Source: an uncultured Collinsella sp.
GTDB taxonomy: Bacteria; Actinomycetota; Coriobacteriia; Coriobacteriales; Coriobacteriaceae
Direction of reading: 5' to 3'
Assembly (NCBI GenBank): GCA_902491565.1
Contig: CABUIE010000013.1
Location: 1-64,000, forward strand
DNA length: 64,000 nucleotides
In this document: positions 24,728 through 32,494 of the stretch, piece by piece
Layout: every line of letters starts with the position of its first letter
Position numbering within the stretch: the stretch's first letter is position 1
Notes under the pieces: model-generated
What the model was told of the DNA's origin: nothing
Databases searched by the model: none
Seen by the model: only the letters and a program-made list of their open reading frames with translations
Program-made: the position numbers and the translations under genes

Positions 24728-26254
24728 ATGGAATCGACTGATGTACTGGTAATTGGATCTGGCATTGCGGGCCTTTGTGCCGCCATCGAAGCGGCACGCA
24801 CGGGTGCAACCGTCACTGTGGCAAGCGCCGGCAAGACCATGAGTGGATCGAGCTTCTTCCCGGGTACCTGGGGCCTCGGCCTCATCGGTCCCGTTGACGA
24901 AGACGACGAGCAGGACCTCATCGACACCATCCTGACCGTCGGCGGCGGCGTTGCCGACCCCGAACTCGTCCAAACGTTCGTCCACGGCATTCCCCAAGCA
25001 ATTGAATGGCTCGAGCAAGACCTGGGCGTTGAGCTCCAGCGTCCGCAAAGCGCCGAGAGTGCTCAGCAAAAGCAGTTTATCCCCTGCTTTGACCACAAAA
25101 CGCGCATGTGGCGCGGCCTCACCCGCAAGCCCCTTGAGGACGCTCTGACAGCCCGGATCGAGTCGCTCGGCATTCGCCTGCTCCCCCGCCATGAGCTTAT
25201 CGACCTTGTTGAGGACACGAACGGCAGAATCACCGGAACCGTGCTCTACAACCTCACCGAAGATCGAATCGTGCCCTTTGCTACCAAAGCCACGATCATC
25301 GCAACCGGTGGCACGGGTGGCCTGTTCGAGCGAAGCCTCACTTCCGCCGACGTGCTCAGCTCATCACAGGCCATCGCACTGGCGCACGGCGCATCGCTTA
25401 CTAATATAGAGTTCATGCAGATGATGCCCGGCTTCATCGAGCCCAAGCGCAACCTGGTCTTCAACGAGAAAACCTGGCGCTACGTACATGTAGACCAGCC
25501 GGTAGATATTGCCGACGACAAGCTGGACGACCTGCTCGAGCAGCGCTCTGGATATGGTCCCTTCACGTCACGCTTGGCCTCCCGCGCTATCGATCTCGTC
25601 ATCGATCAGGCAGGTGTCGAAGGCCTGGCACTCCACTACGACTTCCCCCGCGGGAATGTCCCAGAGTTTGTGCAGACCTTTGCCACCTGGCTGCAAGACG
25701 AGCACGGCATCGCCCCGACTGACGAGATGCGCGTTGCGATGTATGCCCACGCCGCTAATGGCGGCATCAAGATCGATAAGACCGCGCACACGGGCGTTGA
25801 GGGCCTCTACGCTTGCGGCGAGGCGACAGGCGGCATGCACGGCGCCGACCGCATTGGTGGCTTGTCAAGCGCCAACGGCATCGTGTTCGGGCGCATCGCA
25901 GGCGCATCGGCAGCCCTTGCAGCGCAGAATGCACCTGAGATGGCCCCGAAGACGGATATCGACCTCCCCCAGCATGGCATTGCCACAACAGATGCCGAAC
26001 GCCTGACACACAGCCTTAAGCACACGATGAGCACCTATTGCATGATCAACCGCACCGAGACGGGCCTATCCGAGGCACTACACGAGCTTGAGGGCTTGAA
26101 GGCAGAGGCAACGACCTTGAGCACACAGAAAGCCCAGGACAGCGAAGTCGCAGCCCTCGCCCGCCTGCAATCGCAGATTCAACTAGCACAGAAAATGGTC
26201 AAAGCCATGCGTAAGCGAACCGAAAGCCTGGGTTCGCACTATCGAGCGGACTAA
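24728..26254 (+). CDS. FAD-dependent oxidoreductase of the aspartate oxidase/fumarate reductase family
   Basis: 508 residues. The N-terminal dinucleotide-binding fold is VLVIGSGIAGLCAAIEA, with the covalent-free FAD loop SGSSFFPGTWGLG. ATGGTGGLFER and the late GGMHGADRIGGLSSANGIVFG are the substrate/FAD-closing blocks shared by NadB and fumarate reductase flavoproteins, followed by a helical C-terminal domain of about 100 residues. The length fits L-aspartate oxidase (NadB), but no nadA or nadC lies nearby and the SSANG block differs from the usual NadB form, so I keep the general name. The ATG at 24728 follows AAAGGA. Transcribed alone. Confidence 0.8.
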   Translation: MESTDVLVIGSGIAGLCAAIEAARTGATVTVASAGKTMSGSSFFPGTWGLGLIGPVDEDDEQDLIDTILTVGGGVADPELVQTFVHGIPQAIEWLEQDLGVELQRPQSAESAQQKQFIPCFDHKTRMWRGLTRKPLEDALTARIESLGIRLLPRHELIDLVEDTNGRITGTVLYNLTEDRIVPFATKATIIATGGTGGLFERSLTSADVLSSSQAIALAHGASLTNIEFMQMMPGFIEPKRNLVFNEKTWRYVHVDQPVDIADDKLDDLLEQRSGYGPFTSRLASRAIDLVIDQAGVEGLALHYDFPRGNVPEFVQTFATWLQDEHGIAPTDEMRVAMYAHAANGGIKIDKTAHTGVEGLYACGEATGGMHGADRIGGLSSANGIVFGRIAGASAALAAQNAPEMAPKTDIDLPQHGIATTDAERLTHSLKHTMSTYCMINRTETGLSEALHELEGLKAEATTLSTQKAQDSEVAALARLQSQIQLAQKMVKAMRKRTESLGSHYRAD

Positions 26255-26295
26255 GCTGAGCACCCCTCTAGAGCAGAACACAACTTCTCGATATT

Positions 26296-26334
26296 AATGG
26301 GTCCCGTGAGCTCAAAGCGACACGGGGCCCATTC
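26296..26334 (+). terminator. stem-loop after the FAD enzyme gene
   Basis: AATGGGTCCCGTG and CACGGGGCCCATT can pair over 13 positions with one mismatch around an 11-base loop. The trailing sequence is CGTGTCC rather than T-rich, so termination is only probable. Confidence 0.5.
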
Positions 26335-26414
26335 GTGTCCGCGCGGGCAAATATACTCATTCTAATACGGAGTCGACATAGTCCACGTAGACAAACGAAC
26401 AGAAAGGAAGAGAT

Positions 26415-27275
26415 ATGGACAGCAGGGATATCGAGAAATGGCGTGTCGAACTTGACAGCTACGCCCATGTAGAAGACGGCGTTGAATATTGGCTCGCACG
26501 CGATTTAATGGAACCCCTCGGATACACCCAATGGCGTAATTTTGAGACTGCAGTTAAGAGATCCATGGCATCGTGTGACACGAATAAAATGCCTGTTGCC
26601 GCCCATTTTGCTGAAGCCAGCAAAATGGTAGATGCCGGCATCGCCAAACGAGCCGTAAAAGACTACAAGCTGACGCGCTACGCATGCTATTTAATCGCCC
26701 AAAACGGAGACCCAAATAAGCCCGAAATCGCACTCGCACAGGCGTACTTCGCCGTGCAGACACGCCGTCAGGAGCTCATAGAGCAGCGCTTCGCAGAGAT
26801 TCAGCGCTTGCAGGCGCGCCACTCGCTATCCGATTCAGAGAAACAGCTCTCGGGCATTGCGTTCAAACGAGGCGTGGACTCCAAAGGATTCGCGATCATC
26901 AAGTCGAAGGGCGATGAGGCGTTATTCGGCGGCAGAAGCACGGCGGAAATGAAGCAGCAGCTCGGCGTACCCAAGAGCGCGGCATTGGCGGACAGGTTAG
27001 CCGATGTCCTCATCAAAGCAAAGGACCTTACGAACTCGATGACGGCCTTCAACGCCGAGGAACACGACCTGTACGGCCTGGACCAGATCAAGCAAGAGCA
27101 CGTCGAGAACAACACAAGCGTGCGCGGCAGCCTCATCGACCGCGGAATTGTCCCCGAGAACCTACCGCCTGCCGAGGATACAAAAAAGCTCGAGCGTCGC
27201 GTGAAGGCAGACGAGAAGAAACTCAAGGAGGGTACTGACGGTTTTACCGATCCCCAGGGTAGACTCGATCTGTGA
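26415..27275 (+). CDS. dinD: DinD-like DNA-damage-inducible protein
   Basis: 286 residues. The N-terminal half is a BRO/KilA-type domain: VEYWLARDLMEPLGYTQWRN and then SKMVDAGIAKRAVKDYKLTRYACYLIAQ, with FAVQTRRQELIE. The C-terminal half (AFKRGVDSKGFAIIKSKGDEALFGG, ITHNTR-free, then a helical tail) matches DinD, which in E. coli is SOS-induced and inhibits RecA strand exchange. The start has AAAGGAAGAG. No LexA box could be confirmed upstream. It is next to a tRNA-Lys locus with a duplicated tRNA end, a usual place for acquired DNA. Confidence 0.85.
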   Translation: MDSRDIEKWRVELDSYAHVEDGVEYWLARDLMEPLGYTQWRNFETAVKRSMASCDTNKMPVAAHFAEASKMVDAGIAKRAVKDYKLTRYACYLIAQNGDPNKPEIALAQAYFAVQTRRQELIEQRFAEIQRLQARHSLSDSEKQLSGIAFKRGVDSKGFAIIKSKGDEALFGGRSTAEMKQQLGVPKSAALADRLADVLIKAKDLTNSMTAFNAEEHDLYGLDQIKQEHVENNTSVRGSLIDRGIVPENLPPAEDTKKLERRVKADEKKLKEGTDGFTDPQGRLDL

Positions 27276-27285
27276 AAGCGGCTGT

Positions 27286-27379
27286 GCCCCGACGGGTTCA
27301 ACCCCATGCGAGGTCAACAAAAAAGCGACCAGCTTAAGCCAGTCGCTTTAACATTCTTTGGGTGGGCCGTCAGGGGGTC
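27286..27379. repeat. 94-bp direct repeat, left copy (tRNA-Lys 3' remnant)
   Basis: Matches 27464-27557 at an exact 178-bp offset with six mismatches. It contains a copy of the tRNA-Lys terminator and the last 20 bases of the tRNA-Lys gene (GGGCCGTCAGGGGGTC in plus-strand view); the rest of the tRNA is missing. Either a third tandem tRNA-Lys was destroyed here or a mobile element left an att-like scar. Confidence 0.85.
27317..27349 (-). terminator. orphan copy of tRNA-Lys terminator
   Basis: Read leftward, TAAAGCGACTGGC pairs with GCTGGTCGCTTT, followed by TTTTGTTG. It is a duplicate of the terminator at 27495-27527 and belongs to the truncated tRNA copy. Confidence 0.75.
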
Positions 27380-27463
27380 AGCCTGCTGCGCAGGCGACCG
27401 CTGCGGCGCCAAGGCGCCTTGCGCGCTGCGCTGGCAAATGCTTACGCATTTCCTCAGCTCCGC

Positions 27464-27557
27464 GCCCCGACGGGTTCGACCCCATTCGAGGTTAACAAAA
27501 AAGCGACCAGCCTAAGCCAGTCGCTTTACCATGCTTTGGGTGGGCCGTCAGGGGGTC
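27464..27557. repeat. 94-bp direct repeat, right copy
   Basis: The intact-side copy of the repeat at 27286-27379. It runs from beyond the terminator into the 3' end of the complete tRNA-Lys gene. The 84 bp between copies (27380-27463) is G+C-rich and matches no gene. Confidence 0.85.
27495..27527 (-). terminator. terminator of the tRNA-His/Lys/Lys unit
   Basis: Read leftward, AAAGCGACTGGC and GCTGGTCGCTTT form a 12-base stem with a TTAG loop, followed by TTTTGTTAAC. It lies about 14 bp past the tRNA-Lys 3' end. Confidence 0.9.
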
Positions 27558-27613
27558 GAACCCTGGACCTTGGGATTAAGAGTCCCCTGCTCTACCAACT
27601 GAGCTAACGACCC
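27541..27613 (-). tRNA. tRNA-Lys (CTT)
   Basis: A full cloverleaf on the minus strand: acceptor GGGTCGT/ACGGCCC, D-arm GCTC/GAGC, anticodon loop CTCTTAA giving anticodon CTT, and T-arm CAGGG TTCGACC CCCTG. A CCA end is not clearly encoded. It is identical over the mature part to the copy at 27660-27732. Confidence 0.97.
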
Positions 27614-27617
27614 AAAG

Positions 27618-27643
27618 CTAAAGTCCGTTATGGCGGACTTTAG
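27618..27643 (-). repeat. stem-loop between tandem tRNA-Lys genes
   Basis: CTAAAGTCCG and CGGACTTTAG form a perfect 10-bp stem with a six-base loop, in the spacer of the tRNA transcript. It may be a processing signal or a weak terminator. Confidence 0.6.
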
Positions 27644-27659
27644 AGGAGATATCGTGTGG

Positions 27660-27732
27660 TGGGCCGTCAGGGGGTCGAACCCTGGACCTTGGGATTAAGA
27701 GTCCCCTGCTCTACCAACTGAGCTAACGACCC
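27660..27732 (-). tRNA. tRNA-Lys (CTT), second copy
   Basis: Same mature sequence and CTT anticodon as the neighbouring copy at 27541-27613; both lie in one leftward transcript after tRNA-His. Confidence 0.97.
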
Positions 27733-27754
27733 GATATCAACACGAAGCAAGAAC

Positions 27755-27832
27755 TGGGGTGGGTAAAGGGACTCGAACCCTCGACCTACGGGACCACAAC
27801 CCGTCGCTCTAGCCAACTGAGCTACACCCACC
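27755..27832 (-). tRNA. tRNA-His (GTG)
   Basis: The minus-strand cloverleaf has the extra 5' G at position -1, acceptor GTGGGTG/TACCCAC, discriminator C73, an encoded CCA and anticodon loop TTGTGGT giving GTG. G-1 with C73 is the histidine identity pair. Confidence 0.97.
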
Positions 27833-27858
27833 GTGTCCTGTGCGCTTCGCGCTCGACT

Positions 27859-27887
27859 ATTATTGCAAGGAACGCCACGCGATGCAA
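27859..27887 (-). promoter_or_regulatory. promoter of the tRNA-His/Lys/Lys unit
   Basis: Read leftward, TTGCAT, a 17-bp spacer and AATAAT, ending 27 bp before the 5' end of tRNA-His. Confidence 0.6.
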
Positions 27888-27997
27888 GCCCCAATTTTCA
27901 AGAATTTTGAAAAGAGTTTTTCGAGACCATTTCGAGCAAATCCCACCGGTTTCATAGGAGTAAACTTGCCCCACTGCAAATGCTCGAAAGGACCGGC

Positions 27998-29179
27998 ATG
28001 AAAGAACTCTCCAACCGCACGGCAACGTTTACCGATTCCGTCATCCGCCGTATGACGCGCATCTCCAACAAGTATGGCGCCGTCAACCTGTCGCAGGGCT
28101 TCCCCGACTTCGATCCCCCGGCGCAGCTGCTCGATAGCCTGAGCACCGTTGCCGCCGACCCCAAGCCGCTCTATCACCAGTACTCCATCACCTGGGGCTC
28201 CCAGGCCATGCGCGAGGCGCTCGCCGCCAAACAGGAGCACTTTATGGGCATGCCGGTGAACCCCAACGAGAATATCGTAGTCACCTGCGGCTCCACCGAG
28301 GCCATGATGGCCGCCATGATGACGGTCACGAACCCCGGCGACAAGGTTGTCATTTTCTCGCCGTTCTACGAGAACTACGGCGCAGACACCATTCTCTCGG
28401 GGGCCGAGCCCATCTATGTGCCGCTCAACCCGCCCAACTTTGACTTCGACCGTGAGGTCCTCGAGGCGGCCTTCAGCGACAACGACCCCAAGGCAATCGT
28501 CCTGTGCAACCCTTCCAACCCCTGCGGCAAGGTCTTCACGCGCGAGGAGCTCACCTTTATCGCCGACCTCTGCAAAAAGTACGACACCTACTGCATCACC
28601 GACGAGGTCTACGAGCACATCGTCTACGCGCCCCACGAGCACGTCTATATGGCCACGCTGCCCGGCATGTTTGAGCGCACCATCAGCTGCAGCTCGCTGT
28701 CCAAGACCTACTCCATCACCGGCTGGCGCCTGGGCTACACCATCGCCCCTGCCGAGATCACCGAGCGCATCAAGAAGGTCCACGACTTCCTCACCGTGGG
28801 CGCCGCCGCTCCCCTGCAGGAAGCTGTCGTCACCGCCCTCAACTTCGACGACAGCTATTACGATGAGGTCCTTGACCTCTATACCGCCAAACGCGACCTG
28901 TTCTGCCAGGGACTCGACAGTATCGGTCTTGAGCATAACGTGCCGCAGGGCGCCTACTACGTCATGATGGACATCTCAGAGTTTGGCTATGACAGCGACC
29001 TCGAATTCTGTGAGGACCTCGCGTCTAAAGTGGGCGTGGGCGCAGTGCCCGGCTCGAGCTTCTTCCGCGAGCCCGTCAACCATCTGATTCGTTTCCACTT
29101 TGCCAAGCGAGACGAGACGCTTAACGCGGCACTGGAGAACCTCAAGTCGCTACGTGATAAAATCAAGCCGCGCGGGTAA
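27998..29179 (+). CDS. class I/II PLP aminotransferase
   Basis: 393 residues of fold-type I aspartate aminotransferase family. Features: NLSQGFPDFDPP near the start, NPSNPCGKVF with the conserved Asn, ITDEVYEHIVY with the PLP aspartate and tyrosine, and the Schiff-base lysine in SSLSKTYSITGWRLGY; the late arginine is in NHLIRFHFAK. The closest well-known relatives are the aromatic/methionine aminotransferases and kynurenine-type transaminases; the exact substrate is not clear. The ATG at 27998 with GAAAGGA is preferred to one 18 bp upstream. Monocistronic, ending at a strong hairpin. Confidence 0.9.
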   Translation: MKELSNRTATFTDSVIRRMTRISNKYGAVNLSQGFPDFDPPAQLLDSLSTVAADPKPLYHQYSITWGSQAMREALAAKQEHFMGMPVNPNENIVVTCGSTEAMMAAMMTVTNPGDKVVIFSPFYENYGADTILSGAEPIYVPLNPPNFDFDREVLEAAFSDNDPKAIVLCNPSNPCGKVFTREELTFIADLCKKYDTYCITDEVYEHIVYAPHEHVYMATLPGMFERTISCSSLSKTYSITGWRLGYTIAPAEITERIKKVHDFLTVGAAAPLQEAVVTALNFDDSYYDEVLDLYTAKRDLFCQGLDSIGLEHNVPQGAYYVMMDISEFGYDSDLEFCEDLASKVGVGAVPGSSFFREPVNHLIRFHFAKRDETLNAALENLKSLRDKIKPRG

Positions 29180-29204
29180 GGACGGCCCGGCAACTAAAGC
29201 AACC

Positions 29205-29247
29205 AAAGAAGCCTCGCACCGCCCGCCGCGTTGCGAGGCTTCTTTCT
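29205..29247 (+). terminator. intrinsic terminator after aminotransferase gene
   Basis: AAGAAGCCTCGCA and TGCGAGGCTTCTT form a 13-bp perfect stem with a 13-base loop, followed by TCT. The A-run on the other side makes it potentially bidirectional. Confidence 0.85.
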
Positions 29248-29319
29248 ATAGCGCTTTCTTAAATGGTTTGAGCTCTATACTTTAGTCACGGAGCAACTCG
29301 TCCCAGAGAGAGGAATATT

Positions 29320-30210
29320 ATGGCAGAGCAGCAGCTTATCGGAGCGCTCGAGGCCGGCGGCACCAAGATGGTCTGCGCCACGGGCTATGCAGACGGCACG
29401 GTCCTGGAGCGTGAGCAGATCGCGACCACGACCCCGCAGGAGACCGTCGAGGCCGTCAACGCGTGGTTTGCCGACAAGGGCATCGCCGCGCTGGGCATTG
29501 GCGCCTTTGGCCCTACCGCAGTCAACCCCGCCTCGCCCCAATACGGCAAGATCCTGGAGACGCCCAAAACGGCATGGCGCTACTTTGACCTGCTGGGCAC
29601 TATCCAAAACGAGCTCAATATCCCCTGCGGCTACGATACCGACGTCAACGTCGCCTGCCTAGGCGAGGTCACGTTTGGTTGCGCCAAGGGCCTTACCGAT
29701 GTGGTCTACCTGACCATCGGCACCGGCGTGGGCGCCGGCGTGCTCTCGGGCGGTAAGCTCGTGCACGGCATGATGCATCCCGAGGCCGGCCACATCCTGG
29801 TCACGCGCGACCCGCGCGACACCATCGGCGAGCATAGCGCCTGCCCCTTCCACGACAACTGCCTCGAGGGCCTCATCGCCGGCCCCGGCGTTAAAAAGCG
29901 CTGGGATGGCAAGAGCGCCGGAGACATGGCCGATGACCCGGAGGCCATGGACCTGCTCGCAGGCTATCTGGCACAGGCGCTCATGACCTACACGCTGTGC
30001 TACGCGCCGCAAAAGATCATCATCGGCGGCGGCGTGGCCGACCACACCCCCATCGTGCCGCTCGCGCGCAAGAAGTGCGCCGAGATGCTCAACGGCTATA
30101 TCGTCACGCCCGAGGTCAACGACATCGATACCTATATTGTCAACAACAGCCTTGAGGGCAAGCAGGGCATCATGGGCTGCCTGGCCCTGGGCGCGCAGGC
30201 GCTTCAGTAA
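29320..30210 (+). CDS. ROK family sugar kinase, fructokinase-like
   Basis: 296 residues. The N-terminal phosphate-binding segment is GALEAGGTKMVCA; FGPTAVNP is typical of GmuE/ScrK-like fructokinases. The ATP-binding loop is LTIGTGVGAGVL, with PEAGH and a zinc site of the ROK type made by a histidine and the ACPFHDNCLEG cysteines and histidine. IIIGGGVADHTPI follows. It would phosphorylate fructose (or glucose/mannose) with ATP in the cytoplasm. AGAGAGGAATATT precedes the ATG. No sugar transporter is adjacent, so the substrate is inferred from family likeness only. Confidence 0.88.
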   Translation: MAEQQLIGALEAGGTKMVCATGYADGTVLEREQIATTTPQETVEAVNAWFADKGIAALGIGAFGPTAVNPASPQYGKILETPKTAWRYFDLLGTIQNELNIPCGYDTDVNVACLGEVTFGCAKGLTDVVYLTIGTGVGAGVLSGGKLVHGMMHPEAGHILVTRDPRDTIGEHSACPFHDNCLEGLIAGPGVKKRWDGKSAGDMADDPEAMDLLAGYLAQALMTYTLCYAPQKIIIGGGVADHTPIVPLARKKCAEMLNGYIVTPEVNDIDTYIVNNSLEGKQGIMGCLALGAQALQ

Positions 30211-30292
30211 CAGACGCACCCACAGGGCGTGGCGCGCCCGGCAAATCCAACCTACGGAACGACGCCACCACGCCCTATATAAGCCCTCTAAT

Positions 30293-30339
30293 AAAAAAGG
30301 CCGCCTAGCACCAAGCATACGTCCTAGGCGGCCTTTTTG
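30293..30339. terminator. bidirectional terminator shared by convergent genes
   Basis: AAAAAGGCCGCCTAG and CTAGGCGGCCTTTTT pair perfectly over 15 bp around a 15-base loop, giving T-runs in both directions. On the minus strand its stem overlaps the end of the VanZ-like gene: the last codons and stop (AKKAA, TAG) are read inside the hairpin. Confidence 0.92.
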
Positions 30340-30773
30340 GCACATATGAGCGATCGTAGTAGATATCGGAGCACAACACCCGTTGCCGCTCCACAGCAGT
30401 CGATCATCACATCGGTGATCATGCCGGCGCGTCCCGGCACAAAGAGCTGAATCGTCTCGTCGATCGAAGGAATCAGCAGCAGGAACACCGCCGTGGGCAG
30501 CAGCACGTCAAAGGTGCGCCGGCCCTCAAAATCAAAGGCGTGCGTTGCCAAGATGCCGAGCACCATATACTCGGTAAAATGCGCGCACTTGCGAACAACA
30601 AAGTTGGTCACCCATTCATATGGAAGTCCCACGCCGTGCAGGAAACCGCGGATAGCTTCCATGACCGTTAGGCTCAGCGAGCCCGACCCCGAGCCGGGAA
30701 CCAGCGAATTGCCCCAGATCAAGAGCGCCATCAGGCAGGTCACGACCGCCCATTTTCGATTGATCTTAACCAT
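30324..30773 (-). CDS. VanZ-like membrane protein
   Basis: 149 residues with four or five hydrophobic segments. It has the VanZ hallmarks: NSLVPGSGSGSLS after the first helix, VRKCAHFTEYMVLGIL in the middle (the conserved K-x-x-H-x-x-EY form) and SIDETIQLFVPGRAGMITDV with the DE-x-x-Q motif. VanZ proteins can raise low-level teicoplanin resistance, but most family members are of unknown function. It sits 7 bp after the gene at 30781-32181 and is likely cotranscribed with it. Confidence 0.88.
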   Translation of the reverse strand: MVKINRKWAVVTCLMALLIWGNSLVPGSGSGSLSLTVMEAIRGFLHGVGLPYEWVTNFVVRKCAHFTEYMVLGILATHAFDFEGRRTFDVLLPTAVFLLLIPSIDETIQLFVPGRAGMITDVMIDCCGAATGVVLRYLLRSLICAKKAA

Positions 30774-30780
30774 GCAGAAG

Positions 30781-32181
30781 TTATGCCTCCGCGCGGAGCG
30801 GCGCGAAGCTGGCGGTACCGCCCTCGATAACGCTCAGGTAGGCACGGCCCGTACGCTTGGCGGTAGAGGACTGCAGGCGCTCGATCTCTTCCTCGAGGAT
30901 CTGATTGACGCGCTCGTGACGACGGTTTTCCATAATGCCGGCGGCAATAGCCTCGGCCCGCTCGATGCTCTCGCGCGAGATACGGGCAGTATCCTCGGGG
31001 AACACAGCGCTGTGACGGCCGACATAGGCGGGGGCAGCAGGCTGAGGGGCAGCGACGGGAGCGGGGGCTGCAACAGGAGCAGGCTCGTCAATCTCATCCA
31101 GAATCGCGGTGGCGGCGGCCCACATGCCCTCGTGGCCCGAGTAATCAGCCATGGGGACATCAACCTCGAGTGAGGCATCCGGAAGGTCGCCGGTGTCGAT
31201 GCGATCTTGGGCATCAATCGATGCGGTGATGGCTGCAGGCTCATCGAGGTCATCGAAATCGATATCCGCGGCACCGGAGATGATAGGCATGCTGGCGAGG
31301 TTTACATTGTACGGCGCAGCCTCAGCCGCCTGCTGCTGGGCAGGAGCGCCCCACAGCGAGCTTTCGGCGGCACGGCGGGCGGCAACGGCCTCCTCGTCCG
31401 CGGCCATGGCTTCATCAACGTACGAATTGTCGGCAGAAGCGTTCGCGTCCGCCGAGGTAGCGCTGTAGGCGTTATTGGCTGCCGCGTTGGCGACGAGTGC
31501 CACGAAAGCCGCCGTGCTGCCCGCAGGGGCGGCCTGGGAGCCAGACACGGCGCGTGCCGCAGCGGCGATGTCGTCGCGATTGAAGGAGCCGGTCTGCCCG
31601 CCGTTGGTGAGCTCGTCGATGGCGACTTGATAGACGTCGCGCGAGTGTGCAGGGTCGCAGCTCACCGGCGAATCGTCGTCAAGCATACTGTCGATCATGG
31701 ACCAAGCCTCGTCCTCGTCCATAGCATCTGCGGCTCGAGCGATGGTAGGGACACCATCATCGGCATGACGGCGCTGGAACGCACCAGTCAGGCCGGAAAG
31801 GAATGCCGAGGTAGACTGCTCCGCCTGAGCCTGAGAATCAGAAGCCGCAGCGTAAGGAGTCGCATCCTGCTGCTGAGCTGAAATCGAGGCGGTCTTGAAC
31901 TCGCTTTGATGCTGATTGAGATTGGCGGCACCGCCCATGGCATCGGGCTGGAACAGACGCTCTTCACGCTGCGCACGATACTCGGAGATACCCAGCGAGG
32001 CGGCATAGATGCCCACGCCCGCCACCGCGCCCACGGCGAAGGGAACCGCACCCGCCACGACCGTCTCGTTCACAGACGAAAACGGCAGCGTCGCGGCATA
32101 CATAACCACGGGAGCGGCAAGGCCGATCCCGCACGAAAGTCCGGCAAGGACTGCTCGTTGTGTTGCATCAGAAGAAGCCAT
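30781..32181 (-). CDS. Ala/Glu-rich membrane-anchored protein of unknown function
   Basis: 466 residues. Two hydrophobic segments near the N-terminus (about residues 8-32 and 40-62, GLSCGIGLAAPVVMYAATL and VPFAVGAVAGVGIYAASLG) are followed by a long, low-complexity acidic and alanine-rich cytoplasmic region and a basic helical end (RRHERVNQILEEEIERLQ). I do not recognise a domain; such proteins are seen near rho and VanZ in Coriobacteriia as far as I recall. The ATG at 32181 with GGGGAGAG is chosen over one 27 bases upstream. Confidence 0.75.
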   Translation of the reverse strand: MASSDATQRAVLAGLSCGIGLAAPVVMYAATLPFSSVNETVVAGAVPFAVGAVAGVGIYAASLGISEYRAQREERLFQPDAMGGAANLNQHQSEFKTASISAQQQDATPYAAASDSQAQAEQSTSAFLSGLTGAFQRRHADDGVPTIARAADAMDEDEAWSMIDSMLDDDSPVSCDPAHSRDVYQVAIDELTNGGQTGSFNRDDIAAAARAVSGSQAAPAGSTAAFVALVANAAANNAYSATSADANASADNSYVDEAMAADEEAVAARRAAESSLWGAPAQQQAAEAAPYNVNLASMPIISGAADIDFDDLDEPAAITASIDAQDRIDTGDLPDASLEVDVPMADYSGHEGMWAAATAILDEIDEPAPVAAPAPVAAPQPAAPAYVGRHSAVFPEDTARISRESIERAEAIAAGIMENRRHERVNQILEEEIERLQSSTAKRTGRAYLSVIEGGTASFAPLRAEA

Positions 32182-32317
32182 GAGCTCTCCCCATCTTCCA
32201 GCACCCAAATCGCATCATTCAGTTGGCTGCGCGAGAGAAGATGAAGCGGGGCTATGCCCCAAAGCAACGGTATATGGTTCGTTTCATCTGCGTTATCCGT
32301 CGCGAAGCTTTAAAGCT

Positions 32318-32346
32318 ATTATGCGAAACCGCCCTGTCGATTGCAA
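32318..32346 (-). promoter_or_regulatory. promoter for membrane protein/vanZ unit
   Basis: Read leftward, TTGCAA, a 17-bp spacer and CATAAT, 137 bp upstream of the ATG at 32181. The 137-bp leader holds nothing else I recognise. The 313-bp gap between this unit and rho otherwise contains only the rho terminator. Confidence 0.6.
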
Positions 32347-32425
32347 GCGACGATGTCGGATTGAAACGGGAAACCTGCTGCTTGCCAGTCTTATGGTCAA
32401 AAATAAGCGCGGAGCGGCGATATAG

Positions 32426-32459
32426 AAAAGGGCCGAGGCTCAAAGCCCCGACCCTTTAT
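32426..32459 (-). terminator. intrinsic terminator of rho
   Basis: Read leftward, AAAGGGTCGGGGCTT pairs with AGCCTCGGCCCTTT, leaving a TTTC tail. It lies about 35 bp after the rho stop. Confidence 0.75.
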
Positions 32460-32494
32460 TGCATTGATGACTATCGCTGCGTGTGGATGACAAC

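Noticed and set aside
24728..26254. Firm assignment of the FAD enzyme as NadB
   Set aside because: No nadA or nadC nearby and the C-terminal substrate block differs from typical aspartate oxidases; left as family level.
27380..27463. Complete third tRNA between the direct repeats
   Set aside because: Only the last 20 bases of the tRNA are kept; the 84-bp middle cannot form a cloverleaf.
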